Source: an uncultured Cohaesibacter sp.
GTDB taxonomy: Bacteria; Pseudomonadota; Alphaproteobacteria; Rhizobiales; Cohaesibacteraceae
Length of the DNA stretch: 64,000 bases
Assembly: GCF_963677725.1 (NCBI RefSeq)
Contig: NZ_OY782507.1
Coordinates: 124,001 to 188,000 of the forward strand
Direction of reading: 5' to 3'
Of the stretch, positions 46,352 through 56,362 are shown in pieces. The notes beneath the pieces were generated by a model. It saw only the letters and a program-made list of their open reading frames with translations, made no database searches and had not been told where the DNA came from. A program made the position numbers and the translations under genes. Position 1 is the first letter of the stretch; every line of letters starts with the position of its first letter.

Positions 46352-47986
46352 ATGCTACATTTCGCCAAATGGAAGGTGGGACTGGTCCTGATCACTGTGA
46401 TCGTGGGCATCCTGTTTTCCCTTCCCAATCTCTTTTCCGATAAATTCCTCAAAGACTCGATGCCAGGCTGGCTGCCATCTGGCAAGCTGGTGCTTGGGCT
46501 TGACCTTCAGGGCGGGGCTCATATCCTGCTGCAGGTTGAGGAACAAGGTGTCATCAAGGAGCGTCTCGAGGTTCTGCGAGGCGATGTCCGCTCTCAGCTC
46601 CGTGAAGACAAAATCGGCTATAGAGGCCTTGCTATTAAAGACGGCGCGGTTCAGGTGCGCATTCGCGATCTTGGCGATTTGGAAGCTGCTCGCAAGAAGC
46701 TTCAGGAACTCGTTCAACCCATCACTTCGTCCATCCTGTCTGGTGGCGGTGCGATGGAGACTACGCTTGAGTCCAATGAAGATGGCCTGTTCCGTCTCAG
46801 CATGACCGAAGAAGGCATTTCCTCGCGCGTTTCCAATGCGGTCGCGCAGTCGATCGAGGTGATCCGGCGTCGTGTCGATGAGCTTGGCACCACCGAGCCA
46901 TCGATCCAGCGTGAGGGGTCCAATCGTATTCTGGTTCAGGTTCCCGGATTGCAAGATTCCGATCGCCTGAAGAAAATTCTCGAATCCACAGCAAAGCTCA
47001 CTTTCCGGATGGTGGATACATCGATGTCTCCTGAGACAGCGCTTCAGACCCGTCCGCCACTCGATTCCGAGGTGTTGTATGAAGCGCAGGATCCGCTAAA
47101 TCCCCTGCCACCAGAGCAGCGCACGCCCTATTTGGTCAAAAAACGGGTTTTGATCTCCGGTGACGAACTGGATGATGCACAGCCGACCTTTGACCCACAG
47201 ACCAACGAGCCGGTCGTGTCTTTCCGCTTCAACACATCCGGCGCCACGAAGTTTGCCCGCGTGACCGAGCAGAATGTCGGGATGCCCTTCGCGATTGTTC
47301 TGGATAACGAGGTTATTTCCGCCCCGTCCATTCGCGAGCCGATCCGTGGTGGGTCTGGTGTTATTTCCGGCTCTTTCACGGTCGATAGCGCCAATGATCT
47401 GGCGGTTCTGATGCGCGCCGGTGCACTGCCTGCGGATCTGACCATCATTGAAGAACGCACGGTTGGGCCGGGCCTTGGCAAGGACTCGATTGCAGCGGGT
47501 GAAACCGCTGGCCTTGTCGGTGCGATGGCCGTCGTGGTCTTCATGTTGATCAGCTATGGCCTGTTTGGTGTGTTTGCCAACATCGCTCTTGTGGTCAATG
47601 TGGGCATGATCATTGGTGTTCTGTCTGGCCTTGGGGCCACGCTGACCTTGCCGGGCATTGCCGGTATCGTTCTGACCGTTGGTATGGCGGTGGATGCGAA
47701 CGTGCTGATTTACGAGCGCATCCGTGAGGAGAATAACTTCGGGCGTTCGACCATTGCGGCAATCGATGCCGGTTACAGTCGGGCTCTTGGCACCATTCTC
47801 GACGCCAACATAACGACCTTTATTGCGGCGATTATTCTGTTCTCGCTTGGCTCCGGTCCTGTGCGAGGCTTCGCAGTGACGCTCGCTGTCGGTATCGTGA
47901 CAACCGTCTTCTCCGCTTTCACCTTCAACCGCTTGCTGGTGGCGACATGGGTCAAGGCCCGCCGTCCTGCCAAGCTGCCTATTTGA
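46352..47986 (+). CDS. secD: protein translocase subunit SecD
   Basis: 544 residues: an N-terminal helix (about 5-22), the periplasmic P1 domain (LVLGLDLQGGAHILL opening), and the C-terminal RND-type helices with the conserved DANVLIYERIREE motif near residue 446. With SecF it uses proton flow to pull proteins across the inner membrane. It starts 75 bp after yajC and ends 18 bp before secF. Confidence 0.96.
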   Translation: MLHFAKWKVGLVLITVIVGILFSLPNLFSDKFLKDSMPGWLPSGKLVLGLDLQGGAHILLQVEEQGVIKERLEVLRGDVRSQLREDKIGYRGLAIKDGAVQVRIRDLGDLEAARKKLQELVQPITSSILSGGGAMETTLESNEDGLFRLSMTEEGISSRVSNAVAQSIEVIRRRVDELGTTEPSIQREGSNRILVQVPGLQDSDRLKKILESTAKLTFRMVDTSMSPETALQTRPPLDSEVLYEAQDPLNPLPPEQRTPYLVKKRVLISGDELDDAQPTFDPQTNEPVVSFRFNTSGATKFARVTEQNVGMPFAIVLDNEVISAPSIREPIRGGSGVISGSFTVDSANDLAVLMRAGALPADLTIIEERTVGPGLGKDSIAAGETAGLVGAMAVVVFMLISYGLFGVFANIALVVNVGMIIGVLSGLGATLTLPGIAGIVLTVGMAVDANVLIYERIREENNFGRSTIAAIDAGYSRALGTILDANITTFIAAIILFSLGSGPVRGFAVTLAVGIVTTVFSAFTFNRLLVATWVKARRPAKLPI

Positions 47987-48004
47987 TCCAACGGAGAGAC
48001 TGAT

Positions 48005-48964
48005 ATGAAACCGCTTCGATTTATTCCGGATGGTACCCATATCCCGTTCATGAAAGATCGGTTCTGGAGCTTTCCACTCTCCGGTACGCTGGTGATTGCA
48101 TCCATTGTCCTTTACTTTATTTTCAACCTCAATTTCGGCATCGACTTCAAGGGTGGCACACTGATTGAAGTCAGAACCGCTGAACAGGTTGCTGATATTG
48201 GTGACATGCGTGGCAAGCTTGATGCACTTGGTCTTGGGGATGTGGAAGTGCAGGAGTTCGGTTCGCCCGATACTGTTCTGATCCGCGTTGAAACCCAGGA
48301 TGCCGGTGAAGAAGGCCATGAACAGGCCCAGCAGAATGTGGTGACAAAGGTCAAGGAAACCCTTGGCAATACGGTTGAATATCGCCGTGTCGAGGTTGTC
48401 GGTCCGCGTGTCTCCGGTGAGCTGGCAAGTGCTGGATCGATTGCTGTCATCTCGGCTCTGTTTGCCGTGCTGGTCTATATCTGGTTCCGTTTCGAGTGGC
48501 AGTTTGCGCTTGGTGCCGTGATTGCCACCTCGCATGACGTGATCCTGACCATCGGTGTCTTTGCCGTGCTGCAAATGGAGTTCAACCTCTCCACCATTGC
48601 AGCTGTGCTAACCATTGTGGGTTACTCGCTCAACGATACGGTGGTGGTGTATGACCGCATCCGCGAGAATTTGCGCAAATACAAGAAACGGCCTTTGACC
48701 GACGTGCTTGACTTGTCGATCAACCAGACCTTGTCTCGTACCTTGTTGACCTCGGTGACGACCCTTCTGGCGCTCGGCTCGCTGTATTTCCTCGGGGGTG
48801 AAGTGATCCGGTCGTTCACTTTTGCCATGATCTGGGGTGTGTTTGTTGGCACCTATTCTTCGATCTTCATTGCTGCGCCATTGCTGATCTTCCTCAATCT
48901 GCGGCAAGAACAGGTGATGGCACCATCGGAAACCGATGACGCTGGCAATTTGACGGCGTCTTGA
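48005..48964 (+). CDS. secF: protein translocase subunit SecF
   Basis: 319 residues with a FGIDFKGGTLIEV motif after the first helix and the C-terminal VVYDRIRENLRKYKKRPL and SINQTLSRTLLTSVTTLLALGSLYFLGGE segments. It is the smaller partner of SecD. It starts 18 bp after secD, and the next gene follows after 4 bp, so the series yajC-secD-secF-Mth938 is one unit. Confidence 0.96.
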   Translation: MKPLRFIPDGTHIPFMKDRFWSFPLSGTLVIASIVLYFIFNLNFGIDFKGGTLIEVRTAEQVADIGDMRGKLDALGLGDVEVQEFGSPDTVLIRVETQDAGEEGHEQAQQNVVTKVKETLGNTVEYRRVEVVGPRVSGELASAGSIAVISALFAVLVYIWFRFEWQFALGAVIATSHDVILTIGVFAVLQMEFNLSTIAAVLTIVGYSLNDTVVVYDRIRENLRKYKKRPLTDVLDLSINQTLSRTLLTSVTTLLALGSLYFLGGEVIRSFTFAMIWGVFVGTYSSIFIAAPLLIFLNLRQEQVMAPSETDDAGNLTAS

Positions 48965-48968
48965 TCCG

Positions 48969-49487
48969 ATGGTCTTCAAATGGCTCAAGGGCAATAAAGA
49001 CAAGCCCGAACCAAATCAAATTGCGCGCGCCGGGCAGGGGGATACTCCGCCCGGCGTTGCGACTCAAGGGGATGGCAAAATCGAAAATGCTGTCGCGCTT
49101 GCTGCTGGCATCGAGATGGTCGACGCTTTTTATCCCGGTCGCGATCCTATCGACTATTACGGCGATGGTGGATTTCGGTTTGGCGACATGTCCCATCAGG
49201 GCGCTTTGATGTTTCTGCCAAGCGGGACCCGTCGTTGGGACTTGCCCGATGGAGATCCCTTTGTCTCTGAAAGCTTTGCCAAGGTGCTGACGGAAAAGGA
49301 TGATATTGAAATCTTGCTGATTGGTACTGGCGCTCAGATCAAACCCCTTGATCCAGCTCTCGCCGGACACTTGCGTGGTGAGGGTTTGAAACTGGATGTA
49401 ATGGATACTGGTGCTGCGGTTCGCACGCTGAATATCCTGTTGTCTGAAGATCGCGCTGTCGCTGCCGTGCTGTTGCCGGTGGATTGA
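48969..49487 (+). CDS. Mth938-like domain protein (NDUFAF3 relative)
   Basis: 172 residues with the Mth938 fold pattern: DYYGDGGFRFGDMSHQGALMFLPSG, WDLPDGDPF and LIGTGAQIKPLDPALAGHLRGEGLKLDVMDTGAAVRTLNILLSEDRAVAAVLLPV. In eukaryotes the relative NDUFAF3 is a complex I assembly factor, and the secF neighbourhood is a known bacterial context. Starts 4 bp after secF. Bacterial function not established. Confidence 0.85.
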   Translation: MVFKWLKGNKDKPEPNQIARAGQGDTPPGVATQGDGKIENAVALAAGIEMVDAFYPGRDPIDYYGDGGFRFGDMSHQGALMFLPSGTRRWDLPDGDPFVSESFAKVLTEKDDIEILLIGTGAQIKPLDPALAGHLRGEGLKLDVMDTGAAVRTLNILLSEDRAVAAVLLPVD

Positions 49488-49517
49488 GCCGCGCGCAAGT
49501 CATGAGGGATTGCCAGC

Positions 49518-50384
49518 ATGTCGGACCAGCAAGATGACCTTACCTTTTGCCAGTCTGAATTAAAGCGGCTTGATCCTGTTCGCCACTTTGCGGGCCTGAC
49601 AGCGCCGCAAGCCCGCCGCGCCGATTTCCTGGCCTTCCAGGCTTTTCTTGCCGATGTTGCGGCGATCCCCCAACGGGTCAGTGAACCCGCGATGGGAGAA
49701 ATCCGACTGACATGGTGGCGGGATATTGTTGCTGAGTCAGATGCGAAGGAGAGCGTGAGCTGTGGCGGGACAAATATTGGCCCGGTGGCGTCTGCCTTGA
49801 AACAAATCCAGCATCACTATGCGCTGCCCACGGCGCAATTGGAGCCTACTATCGAAGCGCGGCGGTTTGATCTCTATAATGATCCCATGCCGGATATGGC
49901 ACATTTCGAGACCTATGCCGGAGAAACAGAAGCGCTGGCCTTGATGCTGTCGGCAAAGATCCTTTGTGATGAAAGTGTGCAAGACTTGTCGGACTTGTGC
50001 GGCCATGGGGCAATGGCAATTTGCCTCGCGCAGCATCTGTTTGACTGGCCGCAGAATGCGGAGCGACAAAAGTTATTCCTTCCTGCTGATGCCTTCGCCA
50101 AACATGGTTTGACGCAAAAGGATCTGCTTGCCGGTGCATCAGAAGGCAAGGTGACTTCGAGCATTCTGGCTCTTGCTGCTTTGGCCGAGATGCATCATGC
50201 AAGGGCAATGGAGGCGTTGCACGGCTTGCCCAAGTCGGTTCGCTCCGAACTGGCCCCCGCCTTTTTGCGGCTTGCGCCTGCCAAGCTGATGATCAAGAAA
50301 CGCAAGAAGCAGCCCATGGGGCTGCTTCGTTTGGCCAATTGGCGCTGTTACTGGTCGATTTGGCGGCTTGCCGCTTCGCTTTGA
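49518..50384 (+). CDS. squalene/phytoene synthase family protein (NDUFAF6 relative)
   Basis: 288 residues resembling the trans-isoprenyl diphosphate synthase (head-to-head) family: RADFLAFQAFLADVAAIPQRVSEPAMGEIRLTWWRDIV at the N-terminus. The Asp-rich motifs needed for catalysis are not evident, as in NDUFAF6, a eukaryotic complex I assembly factor. Being next to the Mth938 relative (31 bp) supports a complex I role over terpene synthesis. Not demonstrated; C-terminus ends in a basic segment (MIKKRKKQPMG). Confidence 0.75.
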   Translation: MSDQQDDLTFCQSELKRLDPVRHFAGLTAPQARRADFLAFQAFLADVAAIPQRVSEPAMGEIRLTWWRDIVAESDAKESVSCGGTNIGPVASALKQIQHHYALPTAQLEPTIEARRFDLYNDPMPDMAHFETYAGETEALALMLSAKILCDESVQDLSDLCGHGAMAICLAQHLFDWPQNAERQKLFLPADAFAKHGLTQKDLLAGASEGKVTSSILALAALAEMHHARAMEALHGLPKSVRSELAPAFLRLAPAKLMIKKRKKQPMGLLRLANWRCYWSIWRLAASL

Positions 50385-50395
50385 TGCGTTTGGGG

Positions 50396-51793
50396 CTATG
50401 CCTTCTTTAGCCAGTCTTTGACGTCTTCCAGCGCCCGTTTTGTCATGGCCTTTTTCTTGGACAATTGCTTTTCCGGCCCACGCATTTTCGAGCCATCTTC
50501 GCGCCGGCGCGCAAACTCGACCGGTGGGAAGAGGCCAAAATTGACATTCATTGGCTGGAAAGAGCGCTGGCCGCCGTTGGAATCGATCAGATGACCGCCG
50601 GTGATGTGACCGAGCAAAGCGCCAAAGGCGGTGGTCTCCGGTGGTGGCGTCAGGTCACGGCCAGCCAGTTCAGCTGCAATGAAACGACCAGCCAGAAGAC
50701 CGATGGCTGCCGATTCCACATAGCCTTCGCAGCCGGTGATCTGACCGGCAAACCGCAGATGAGGCATGGATTTCAGCCGCAGGCTTTCGTCGAGCAGCTT
50801 GGGAGAATTGAGGAACGTGTTCCTGTGGATGCCGCCAAGGCGGGCAAATTGCGCCTCTTCGAGCCCCGGAATCATCCGAAAGACGTCTGCCTGCGCACCA
50901 TATTTCATCTTGGTCTGGAAGCCGACAATGTTGTAGAGCGTGCCGAGTTTGTTGTCCTGACGCAATTGCACCACTGCATATGGATCGGTGTCCGGGTCGT
51001 GCGGATTGGTCAGGCCCACCGGCTTCATCGGGCCATAGCGTGGGGTATCGATGCCGCGTTCGGCCATCACTTCGATGGGCAGGCAGCCATCGAAATATTT
51101 GGCCTTTTCTTCCCATTCCTTGAATTCTGCTTTTTCCGCTTCCAGCATTGCGGCGATGAAGGCCTTATATTCGGCTTCATTCATGCCGCAATTGATATAG
51201 TCCGCGCCGGTGCCAGAGGGGCCGACCTTGTCATAGCGGGACTGGAACCATGCCTTGTCCATATTGATGGAATCAAAGTGGACGATAGGTGCGATTGCAT
51301 CATAAAAGGCCAGCGACTCCTCGCCTGTTGCTGCCAAAATCGCCTCGGACAGGTTTTTCGATGTCAGCGGACCTGTGGCGATGAGGCAAGGACCGTCTTC
51401 AGCTGCGGGCAAGGCATCGATTTCGCCACGCTCCAGCGTGATCAGCGGGTGATTGGACAGGCGCTCGGTGACTGCTTCTGAAAATGCTTCGCGCGCCACC
51501 GCGAGAGCACCGCCAGCAGGCACGGCATTGGCGTCGGCTGCGGAAATGATCAGGGACTGGGCTTCGCGCATTTCCTGATGCAACAGGCCCACAGCGTTTG
51601 CTTCATGGTCGTCGGAGCGAAAAGAGTTGGAACAAACCAACTCGGCGCAATGGTCGGTCACGTGCGCATCGGTCGACCGCACGGGGCGCATTTCGTGCAA
51701 AATCACGGGCACGCCATGATTGGCCAATTGCCAGGCGGCTTCCGACCCTGCCAGGCCTGCTCCGATGATCCGAACGGGTTTTGTGACTTGCAT
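50396..51793 (-). CDS. trmFO: methylenetetrahydrofolate-tRNA-(uracil-5-)-methyltransferase TrmFO
   Basis: Forms m5U54 in tRNA using methylenetetrahydrofolate and FAD. The 465 residues have the N-terminal FAD-binding [31 protein letters not shown], the C-terminal [23 protein letters not shown] and [13 protein letters not shown] at 51793 is preferred; a TTG 18 bases upstream is another in-frame possibility. It converges with the squalene-synthase-like gene, a few bases apart. Confidence 0.93.
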   Translation of the reverse strand: MQVTKPVRIIGAGLAGSEAAWQLANHGVPVILHEMRPVRSTDAHVTDHCAELVCSNSFRSDDHEANAVGLLHQEMREAQSLIISAADANAVPAGGALAVAREAFSEAVTERLSNHPLITLERGEIDALPAAEDGPCLIATGPLTSKNLSEAILAATGEESLAFYDAIAPIVHFDSINMDKAWFQSRYDKVGPSGTGADYINCGMNEAEYKAFIAAMLEAEKAEFKEWEEKAKYFDGCLPIEVMAERGIDTPRYGPMKPVGLTNPHDPDTDPYAVVQLRQDNKLGTLYNIVGFQTKMKYGAQADVFRMIPGLEEAQFARLGGIHRNTFLNSPKLLDESLRLKSMPHLRFAGQITGCEGYVESAAIGLLAGRFIAAELAGRDLTPPPETTAFGALLGHITGGHLIDSNGGQRSFQPMNVNFGLFPPVEFARRREDGSKMRGPEKQLSKKKAMTKRALEDVKDWLKKA

Positions 51794-52029
51794 GATCTGC
51801 CAACACTCCAAGTAGACGTGTAGTGGGTGGGAAAGTGCGCTTTCCTATCATTCTTCAGCTGAAAGTCAAAGCCTGTCTTGAATTTGCTTGCAGAATGAGA
51901 GCTGTTGAGTGAAGGCGCATTGGGGGGCGGCGGAGGGACTGTTGGGCAATAATTCTATTTGGCATTCCCTATGGGCAGTGATACATGGTGATACGCGACA
52001 CAGCCGACCGGAGCCGACTCATTCATATC

Positions 52030-52671
52030 ATGACCCGTTTTAGAGCCATATCTTTTGCATGCCTTGTCGGCGGATTTTCAGCCATGCTGGCCGGGTGCCA
52101 GACCCAAAGCACCAGTTCACTGGATGATTGGTCGTCTCGCATGCATTATCGTGCGCCGAGCAAGACCCAGATCTATATTTGCCACGCTTTTGGTTGCAAG
52201 TTGAAATATCGCTTTCAGCCGAAGAAGGAAGATCTCGCCAAAGTGAAGGCCATTCTGGCGCGGGGTAAATCCAGTCCTGAAGCTGAGTTGAAGGCGATTG
52301 GCAAGGTTGTTCAGTGGTTCGAGATACGGGTTGGGCCAGCCGTCGGATCGGATAAGGATCTTGGCGGGCTGGATATGGTCAATTCCGGTGTTGCGGGGCA
52401 AATGGATTGCATTGATGAAGCCAGCAATACAACATCCTATCTCGCCTATGCCGAGAAGAATGGGCTGCTGAAATATCACACGGTGCTCGCACCTGTGGCC
52501 CGCGGCTTCTTCCTCGATGGTCGCTATCCTCATGCTACAGCCGTTGTGAAGAATAAAGACAGTGGCGAACGCCATGCCGTTGATAGCTGGCGCCATGACA
52601 ATGGTGTTTTGCCGATCATCAAGCCGCTGAAAGCCTGGTATCAAGAAACTCCATCCCGGCGGGCCATTTAG
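52030..52671 (+). CDS. lipoprotein with transglutaminase-like Cys-His-Asp arrangement
   Basis: 213 residues. The N-terminus is a lipoprotein signal (lipobox LAGC, Cys23). The rest is soluble with a conserved-looking GQMDCIDEA (Cys127), PHATAVV (His168) and AVDSW (Asp185), in the order and spacing of a transglutaminase/papain-like triad. No named family recognised with certainty. The ATG at 52030 gives the signal; an earlier in-frame Met at 51985 adds 15 hydrophilic residues. Likely anchored in the outer membrane facing the periplasm. Confidence 0.65.
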   Translation: MTRFRAISFACLVGGFSAMLAGCQTQSTSSLDDWSSRMHYRAPSKTQIYICHAFGCKLKYRFQPKKEDLAKVKAILARGKSSPEAELKAIGKVVQWFEIRVGPAVGSDKDLGGLDMVNSGVAGQMDCIDEASNTTSYLAYAEKNGLLKYHTVLAPVARGFFLDGRYPHATAVVKNKDSGERHAVDSWRHDNGVLPIIKPLKAWYQETPSRRAI

Positions 52672-52818
52672 GACGCCACTCTTTTCATGTCACGGATTTG
52701 GTTGGCCGTGAGCGAAGTGTGTTGAGCATTGTTCAGGGCACCGACGCAAGGCTATGGGCGCTTGTGGCTGTCTGGAATACCAAGACGGCGTGCAATTTTC
52801 GGATTTTGGGACAAGCGG

Positions 52819-52957
52819 AAAATAAAAAGCCCACCGGGGGAGGAGGTCCGGTGGGCTTATTGAACGTCTCAAAACGGGGAGGAGGTCGTTTTGAAACCAT
52901 CAGGTTTCTGGGAGGAGGAGGAAACCTGAATTTCGGAAGCGATCTTGTTAATCGCTG
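52819..52957 (-). ncRNA. CCUCCUCCC-loop small RNA (cuckoo/CcsR-like) with three hairpins
   Basis: On the minus strand three consecutive stem-loops each expose CCTCCTCCC. Hairpin A: 9-bp stem (52900-52908/52921-52929), 12-nt loop. Hairpin B: 8-bp stem (52869-52876/52887-52894), 10-nt loop ACCTCCTCCC. Hairpin C: 11-bp stem (52827-52837/52848-52858), identical 10-nt loop, followed by TTTTTATTTT so it ends transcription. A fourth dyad AGCGAT/ATCGCT (52938-52943/52951-52956) lies at the likely 5' end. The stems differ in sequence while the loops are the same, so structure is under selection. CcsR RNAs of Rhodobacter and cuckoo RNAs of Rhizobiales have this anti-Shine-Dalgarno loop. The 5' end is a guess. 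Confidence 0.75.
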
Positions 52958-52987
52958 TTGGAATATTTCTAACAAATCACAGGCAGA

Positions 52988-53023
52988 TGTGCACTGCACA
53001 ATATTGCATAGCAGTTCTGCAAT
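52988..53023. promoter_or_regulatory. dyad-rich region upstream of the sRNA
   Basis: A perfect dyad TGTGCA-C-TGCACA (52988-53000) and ATTGCA-N9-TGCAAT (53003-53023), both centred on TGCA, lie 30-65 bp upstream of the presumed sRNA start. The 9-mer TGCACTGCA in the first also occurs at 53261-53269 inside TTATGC-N6-GCATAA. Possible operator; no regulator identified. Confidence 0.4.
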
Positions 53024-53351
53024 TAGCGCAAATCTGTAAAAATGTCGCAGTTTTGATGGCTTTTCCACTCATCTTAAGGTGAGTATTCTAATTTGCATCG
53101 TAATTTCAATGAGTTAAAAAATTACCCGAAAGTTCAGGTTTCGACCTTCAGTTTAGAGGTAAATACGTGGAACGAAAATGATCTGGCGGATTCATCGAAA
53201 TTTGTGACGACAAATGCGATCAAAATAACAGCAGAATCTGTCAAAACTGCCTTGGTATTATGCACTGCAGCATAAATCGGGATATTTGCTTGATATGAAT
53301 CAAAGACAACAAATCCGCGCATCAGCCCCAAGAGCTATGCGTTTTCTGCGC
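53024..53351. other. AT-rich non-coding stretch before the uvrA terminator
   Basis: About 330 bp, AT-rich. Apart from the dyad at 53258-53275 no structure or gene is convincing. Short open frames here have no start signal and no family features. Confidence 0.4.
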
Positions 53352-53391
53352 AAAAAGGGCCGGTGCGTTCCAGCACCAGCCCTGATTTTTG
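53352..53391 (-). terminator. Rho-independent terminator after uvrA
   Basis: On the minus strand GGGCTGGTGC pairs with GCACCGGCCC around a 6-nt TGGAAC loop (one mismatch) and is followed by TTTTT. The plus strand also has a TGATTTTT tail, so it may act in both directions. Confidence 0.75.
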
Positions 53392-53461
53392 CCTCAATAG
53401 GCATGAAGTACGTCTGCCTATTTTTGCGCCATGTGGAAAAAGTAGGCGGTGTGGGTCGATT

Positions 53462-56362
53462 TTATGATCCGCGACGCTCCTGCAGCTCCTTGAGAAAGAT
53501 GCCGGTATAGCTGTTTTCTTCCTTGATCACGTCTTCCGGTGTGCCTTGGGCGACAATCTGTCCACCGCCGTCGCCGCCTTCGGGGCCAAGGTCGAGAATC
53601 CAGTCCGCCGTCTGAACCACTTCAAGGTTATGCTCGATGACGATCACCGTGTTGCCTTGATTGACCAACTCGTGCAGGACTTCAAGCAATTTGGCCACAT
53701 CGTGGAAATGGAGACCGGTGGTTGGTTCATCAAGAATATAGAGGGTTCTGCCCGTGGAGCGTTTGGACAATTCCTTGGATAGCTTGACACGCTGAGCTTC
53801 ACCACCGGACAGGGTGGTGGCCTGCTGGCCAACCTTGATATAGCCAAGCCCAACCTTTTGCAGGGTGACCATTCTGTCGCGCACGGACGGCACGGCGGCA
53901 AAGAAGTCGGCGGCTTCATCGACGGTCATGTCCAACACATCGGCGATGGATTTGCCTTTGAATTCCACCTCAAGGGTCTCGCGATTGTAACGGTGCCCCT
54001 TGCAGACGTCGCAGGTTACATAGACGTCGGGCAGGAAGTGCATCTCGATCTTGATGACCCCGTCACCCTGACAGGCTTCGCAGCGACCGCCCTTGACGTT
54101 GAAGGAAAAACGACCGGGAGCATAGCCTCGGGCCTTGGATTCGGGCAGACCGGCGAACCATTCACGGATCGGGGTAAAGGCCCCGGTATAAGTGGCCGGG
54201 TTGGAGCGCGGCGTGCGGCCAATGGGCGATTGATCAATGTCGATGATCTTGTCGACATGTTCCAGACCTTCGATCCGGTCGTGGGGTGCGGGCATGGCGC
54301 GGGCGCGATTGAGTTTCATGGCCGCGCCCTTATAGAGCGTGTCGATGAGGAAAGTGGATTTGCCACCTCCCGACACGCCGGTCACACAGGTGAAGGTGCC
54401 CAAGGGAATCGAAGCCGTGACATTCTTGAGGTTGTTGCCCCGGGCGTTGACGACCTTGATGCTCTTGCCCTTTTTGCCCTTGCGGCGCTCATTGTCGACG
54501 CCGATCACCTGAACGCCGGAAAGATATTGGCCGGTCAGGGAGGCCGGGTCATTCTTGATGTCGTCCGGTGTGCCCTCGGCGACAACGCGCCCGCCATGGA
54601 TGCCCGCGCCGGGGCCGACATCGATGACGTGATCTGCGGTCAGAATGGCATCTTCATCATGCTCAACCACAATCACCGTGTTGCCCAAATTGCGCAAATG
54701 CTTGAGGGTTTCGAGCAAGCGAGCATTGTCTCTCTGGTGCAGGCCAATGGATGGCTCATCAAGCACATAGAGCACCCCGGTCAGGCCGGAGCCGATTTGC
54801 GAGGCCAGGCGGATGCGCTGGCTTTCGCCGCCGGACAGGGTGCCGGAATTTCGCGACAGGGTGAGATATTCCAGACCGACATCGTTGAGGAAGGTCAGGC
54901 GCTCGCGGATTTCCTTCAAGATGCGTTCGGCAATTTCCATCTGTTTGGCGCTCAGCGTGTCCGGCAGATCGCGCACCCAGCGCGCGGCGGCCCGGATCGA
55001 CAAGCTGGAAACCTGCGAGATATGCTTGTTATCAAGCTTGACCGCCAAGGCTTCTGGCTTCAGTCGATGGCCATCGCAGGCCGAGCAAGGACGGCTTGAC
55101 TGGTATTTTCCGATTTCCTCGCGCGCCCAATTGCTTTCGGTTTCTCGAAAGCGGCGTTCGAGATTGGGGATCACGCCTTCAAATGGCTTCTGCGATTTGT
55201 AGGACCGCGCGCCGTCGTCATAGACGAAGGTAACCTTGTCCTTGCCGGTACCATAAAGGATCACTTCCTGCGCCTTGAAGGGCAGCTCGATCCAAGGCAC
55301 CGTCAGTTTGAAATCATAATGTTTTGCAAGGGCGTCCAGCGTCTGGCGATAGAAGGGCGAGGTGCCTTTGGCCCATGGGGCGATGGCTCCGTCCTTGAGG
55401 CTGAGCGAAGTATCAGGGATCACCAGATCAGGACTGATCTGCAACTCGCTGCCCAAACCGTCACAGGTGGGACAAGCGCCAAACGGGTTGTTGAAGGAGA
55501 ATAGCCGCGGCTCGATTTCGGGAATCGTGAAGCCGGAAACCGGGCAGGCGAATTTCTCCGAGAAGGTGATGCGCTTGGGCTCTCCCTTGTCATCTTTCTC
55601 ATCAACCAGTTCGACAATCGCCAGCCCGTCGGCCAATTCGAGACTGAGTTCTAGGGAATCGGCGAGGCGTTTCTCAATGCCTTCCTTGACGACCATGCGG
55701 TGGACAACGACTTCGATATCATGCTTGAATTTCTTGTCCAGCGTCGGCAGATCGCCGTCATCATACATTTGCCCGTCGATGCGGAAGCGGGTGAGGCCGC
55801 GCTTGACCAGTTCGGCCAATTCCTTGCGAAACTCACCCTTGCGACCCCGCGCAATGGGCGCGAGCAGCAGGAACCGGGTCTTTTCCGGCAGCTCCATAAC
55901 CCGATCAACCATCTGGCTGACGGTCTGGCTCTCAATCGGCAGCCCGGTTGCGGGGGAATAGGGAATGCCAACGCGGGCATACAGCAGGCGCATATAGTCA
56001 TAGATCTCGGTCACCGTGCCAACGGTGGAGCGGGGATTGCGCGAGGTGGTCTTTTGCTCAATAGAAATGGCAGGCGAGAGGCCGTCAATTTGATCGACAT
56101 CGGGCTTCTGCATCATTTCAAGGAACTGGCGGGCATAGGCGGAAAGTGATTCCACATAGCGCCGCTGACCTTCCGCATAGATGGTATCAAAAGCCAGCGA
56201 GCTTTTACCCGAGCCGGACAGGCCGGTCATGACGATCAATTGATCGCGCGGGATGTCTATATCGACATTCTTGAGATTGTGTTCCCGCGCACCGCGAATC
56301 GAAATCATCTTTTGAGATGAATTGCGGGATTGAGCAACGGGTTTCTCTTTATCCTTATACAT
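53462..56362 (-). CDS. uvrA: excinuclease ABC subunit A (UvrA)
   Basis: Damage-recognition ATPase of nucleotide excision repair. The 966 residues contain two ABC ATPase modules: Walker [10 protein letters not shown] near residue 47 with signature LSGGESQR, and GVSGGGKST in the second half with signature LSGGEAQR. Zinc-finger Cys pairs occur in both halves (CPTC; CEAC-CDVC). SGGEA and LDEPTTGLH are present. It is divergent from ssb with a 431-bp shared region, a classical arrangement. Confidence 0.96.
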   Translation of the reverse strand: MYKDKEKPVAQSRNSSQKMISIRGAREHNLKNVDIDIPRDQLIVMTGLSGSGKSSLAFDTIYAEGQRRYVESLSAYARQFLEMMQKPDVDQIDGLSPAISIEQKTTSRNPRSTVGTVTEIYDYMRLLYARVGIPYSPATGLPIESQTVSQMVDRVMELPEKTRFLLLAPIARGRKGEFRKELAELVKRGLTRFRIDGQMYDDGDLPTLDKKFKHDIEVVVHRMVVKEGIEKRLADSLELSLELADGLAIVELVDEKDDKGEPKRITFSEKFACPVSGFTIPEIEPRLFSFNNPFGACPTCDGLGSELQISPDLVIPDTSLSLKDGAIAPWAKGTSPFYRQTLDALAKHYDFKLTVPWIELPFKAQEVILYGTGKDKVTFVYDDGARSYKSQKPFEGVIPNLERRFRETESNWAREEIGKYQSSRPCSACDGHRLKPEALAVKLDNKHISQVSSLSIRAAARWVRDLPDTLSAKQMEIAERILKEIRERLTFLNDVGLEYLTLSRNSGTLSGGESQRIRLASQIGSGLTGVLYVLDEPSIGLHQRDNARLLETLKHLRNLGNTVIVVEHDEDAILTADHVIDVGPGAGIHGGRVVAEGTPDDIKNDPASLTGQYLSGVQVIGVDNERRKGKKGKSIKVVNARGNNLKNVTASIPLGTFTCVTGVSGGGKSTFLIDTLYKGAAMKLNRARAMPAPHDRIEGLEHVDKIIDIDQSPIGRTPRSNPATYTGAFTPIREWFAGLPESKARGYAPGRFSFNVKGGRCEACQGDGVIKIEMHFLPDVYVTCDVCKGHRYNRETLEVEFKGKSIADVLDMTVDEAADFFAAVPSVRDRMVTLQKVGLGYIKVGQQATTLSGGEAQRVKLSKELSKRSTGRTLYILDEPTTGLHFHDVAKLLEVLHELVNQGNTVIVIEHNLEVVQTADWILDLGPEGGDGGGQIVAQGTPEDVIKEENSYTGIFLKELQERRGS

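Noticed and set aside
47096-48574. A 492-codon open frame antisense to secD/secF
   Set aside because: Spans two well-supported sense genes and is of low complexity, rich in His, Asn, Gly and Arg.
52698-53068. Short open frames over the sRNA region on both strands
   Set aside because: They run through the hairpins and terminator, lack ribosome binding sites and have no family similarity.
53093-53331. Two 60-65 codon frames in the AT-rich stretch
   Set aside because: No start signal, no hydrophobic or domain pattern; best left as non-coding.
53858-55099. A 413-codon open frame antisense to uvrA
   Set aside because: Shadow of uvrA; Gly/Asp/His rich with no recognisable domain.
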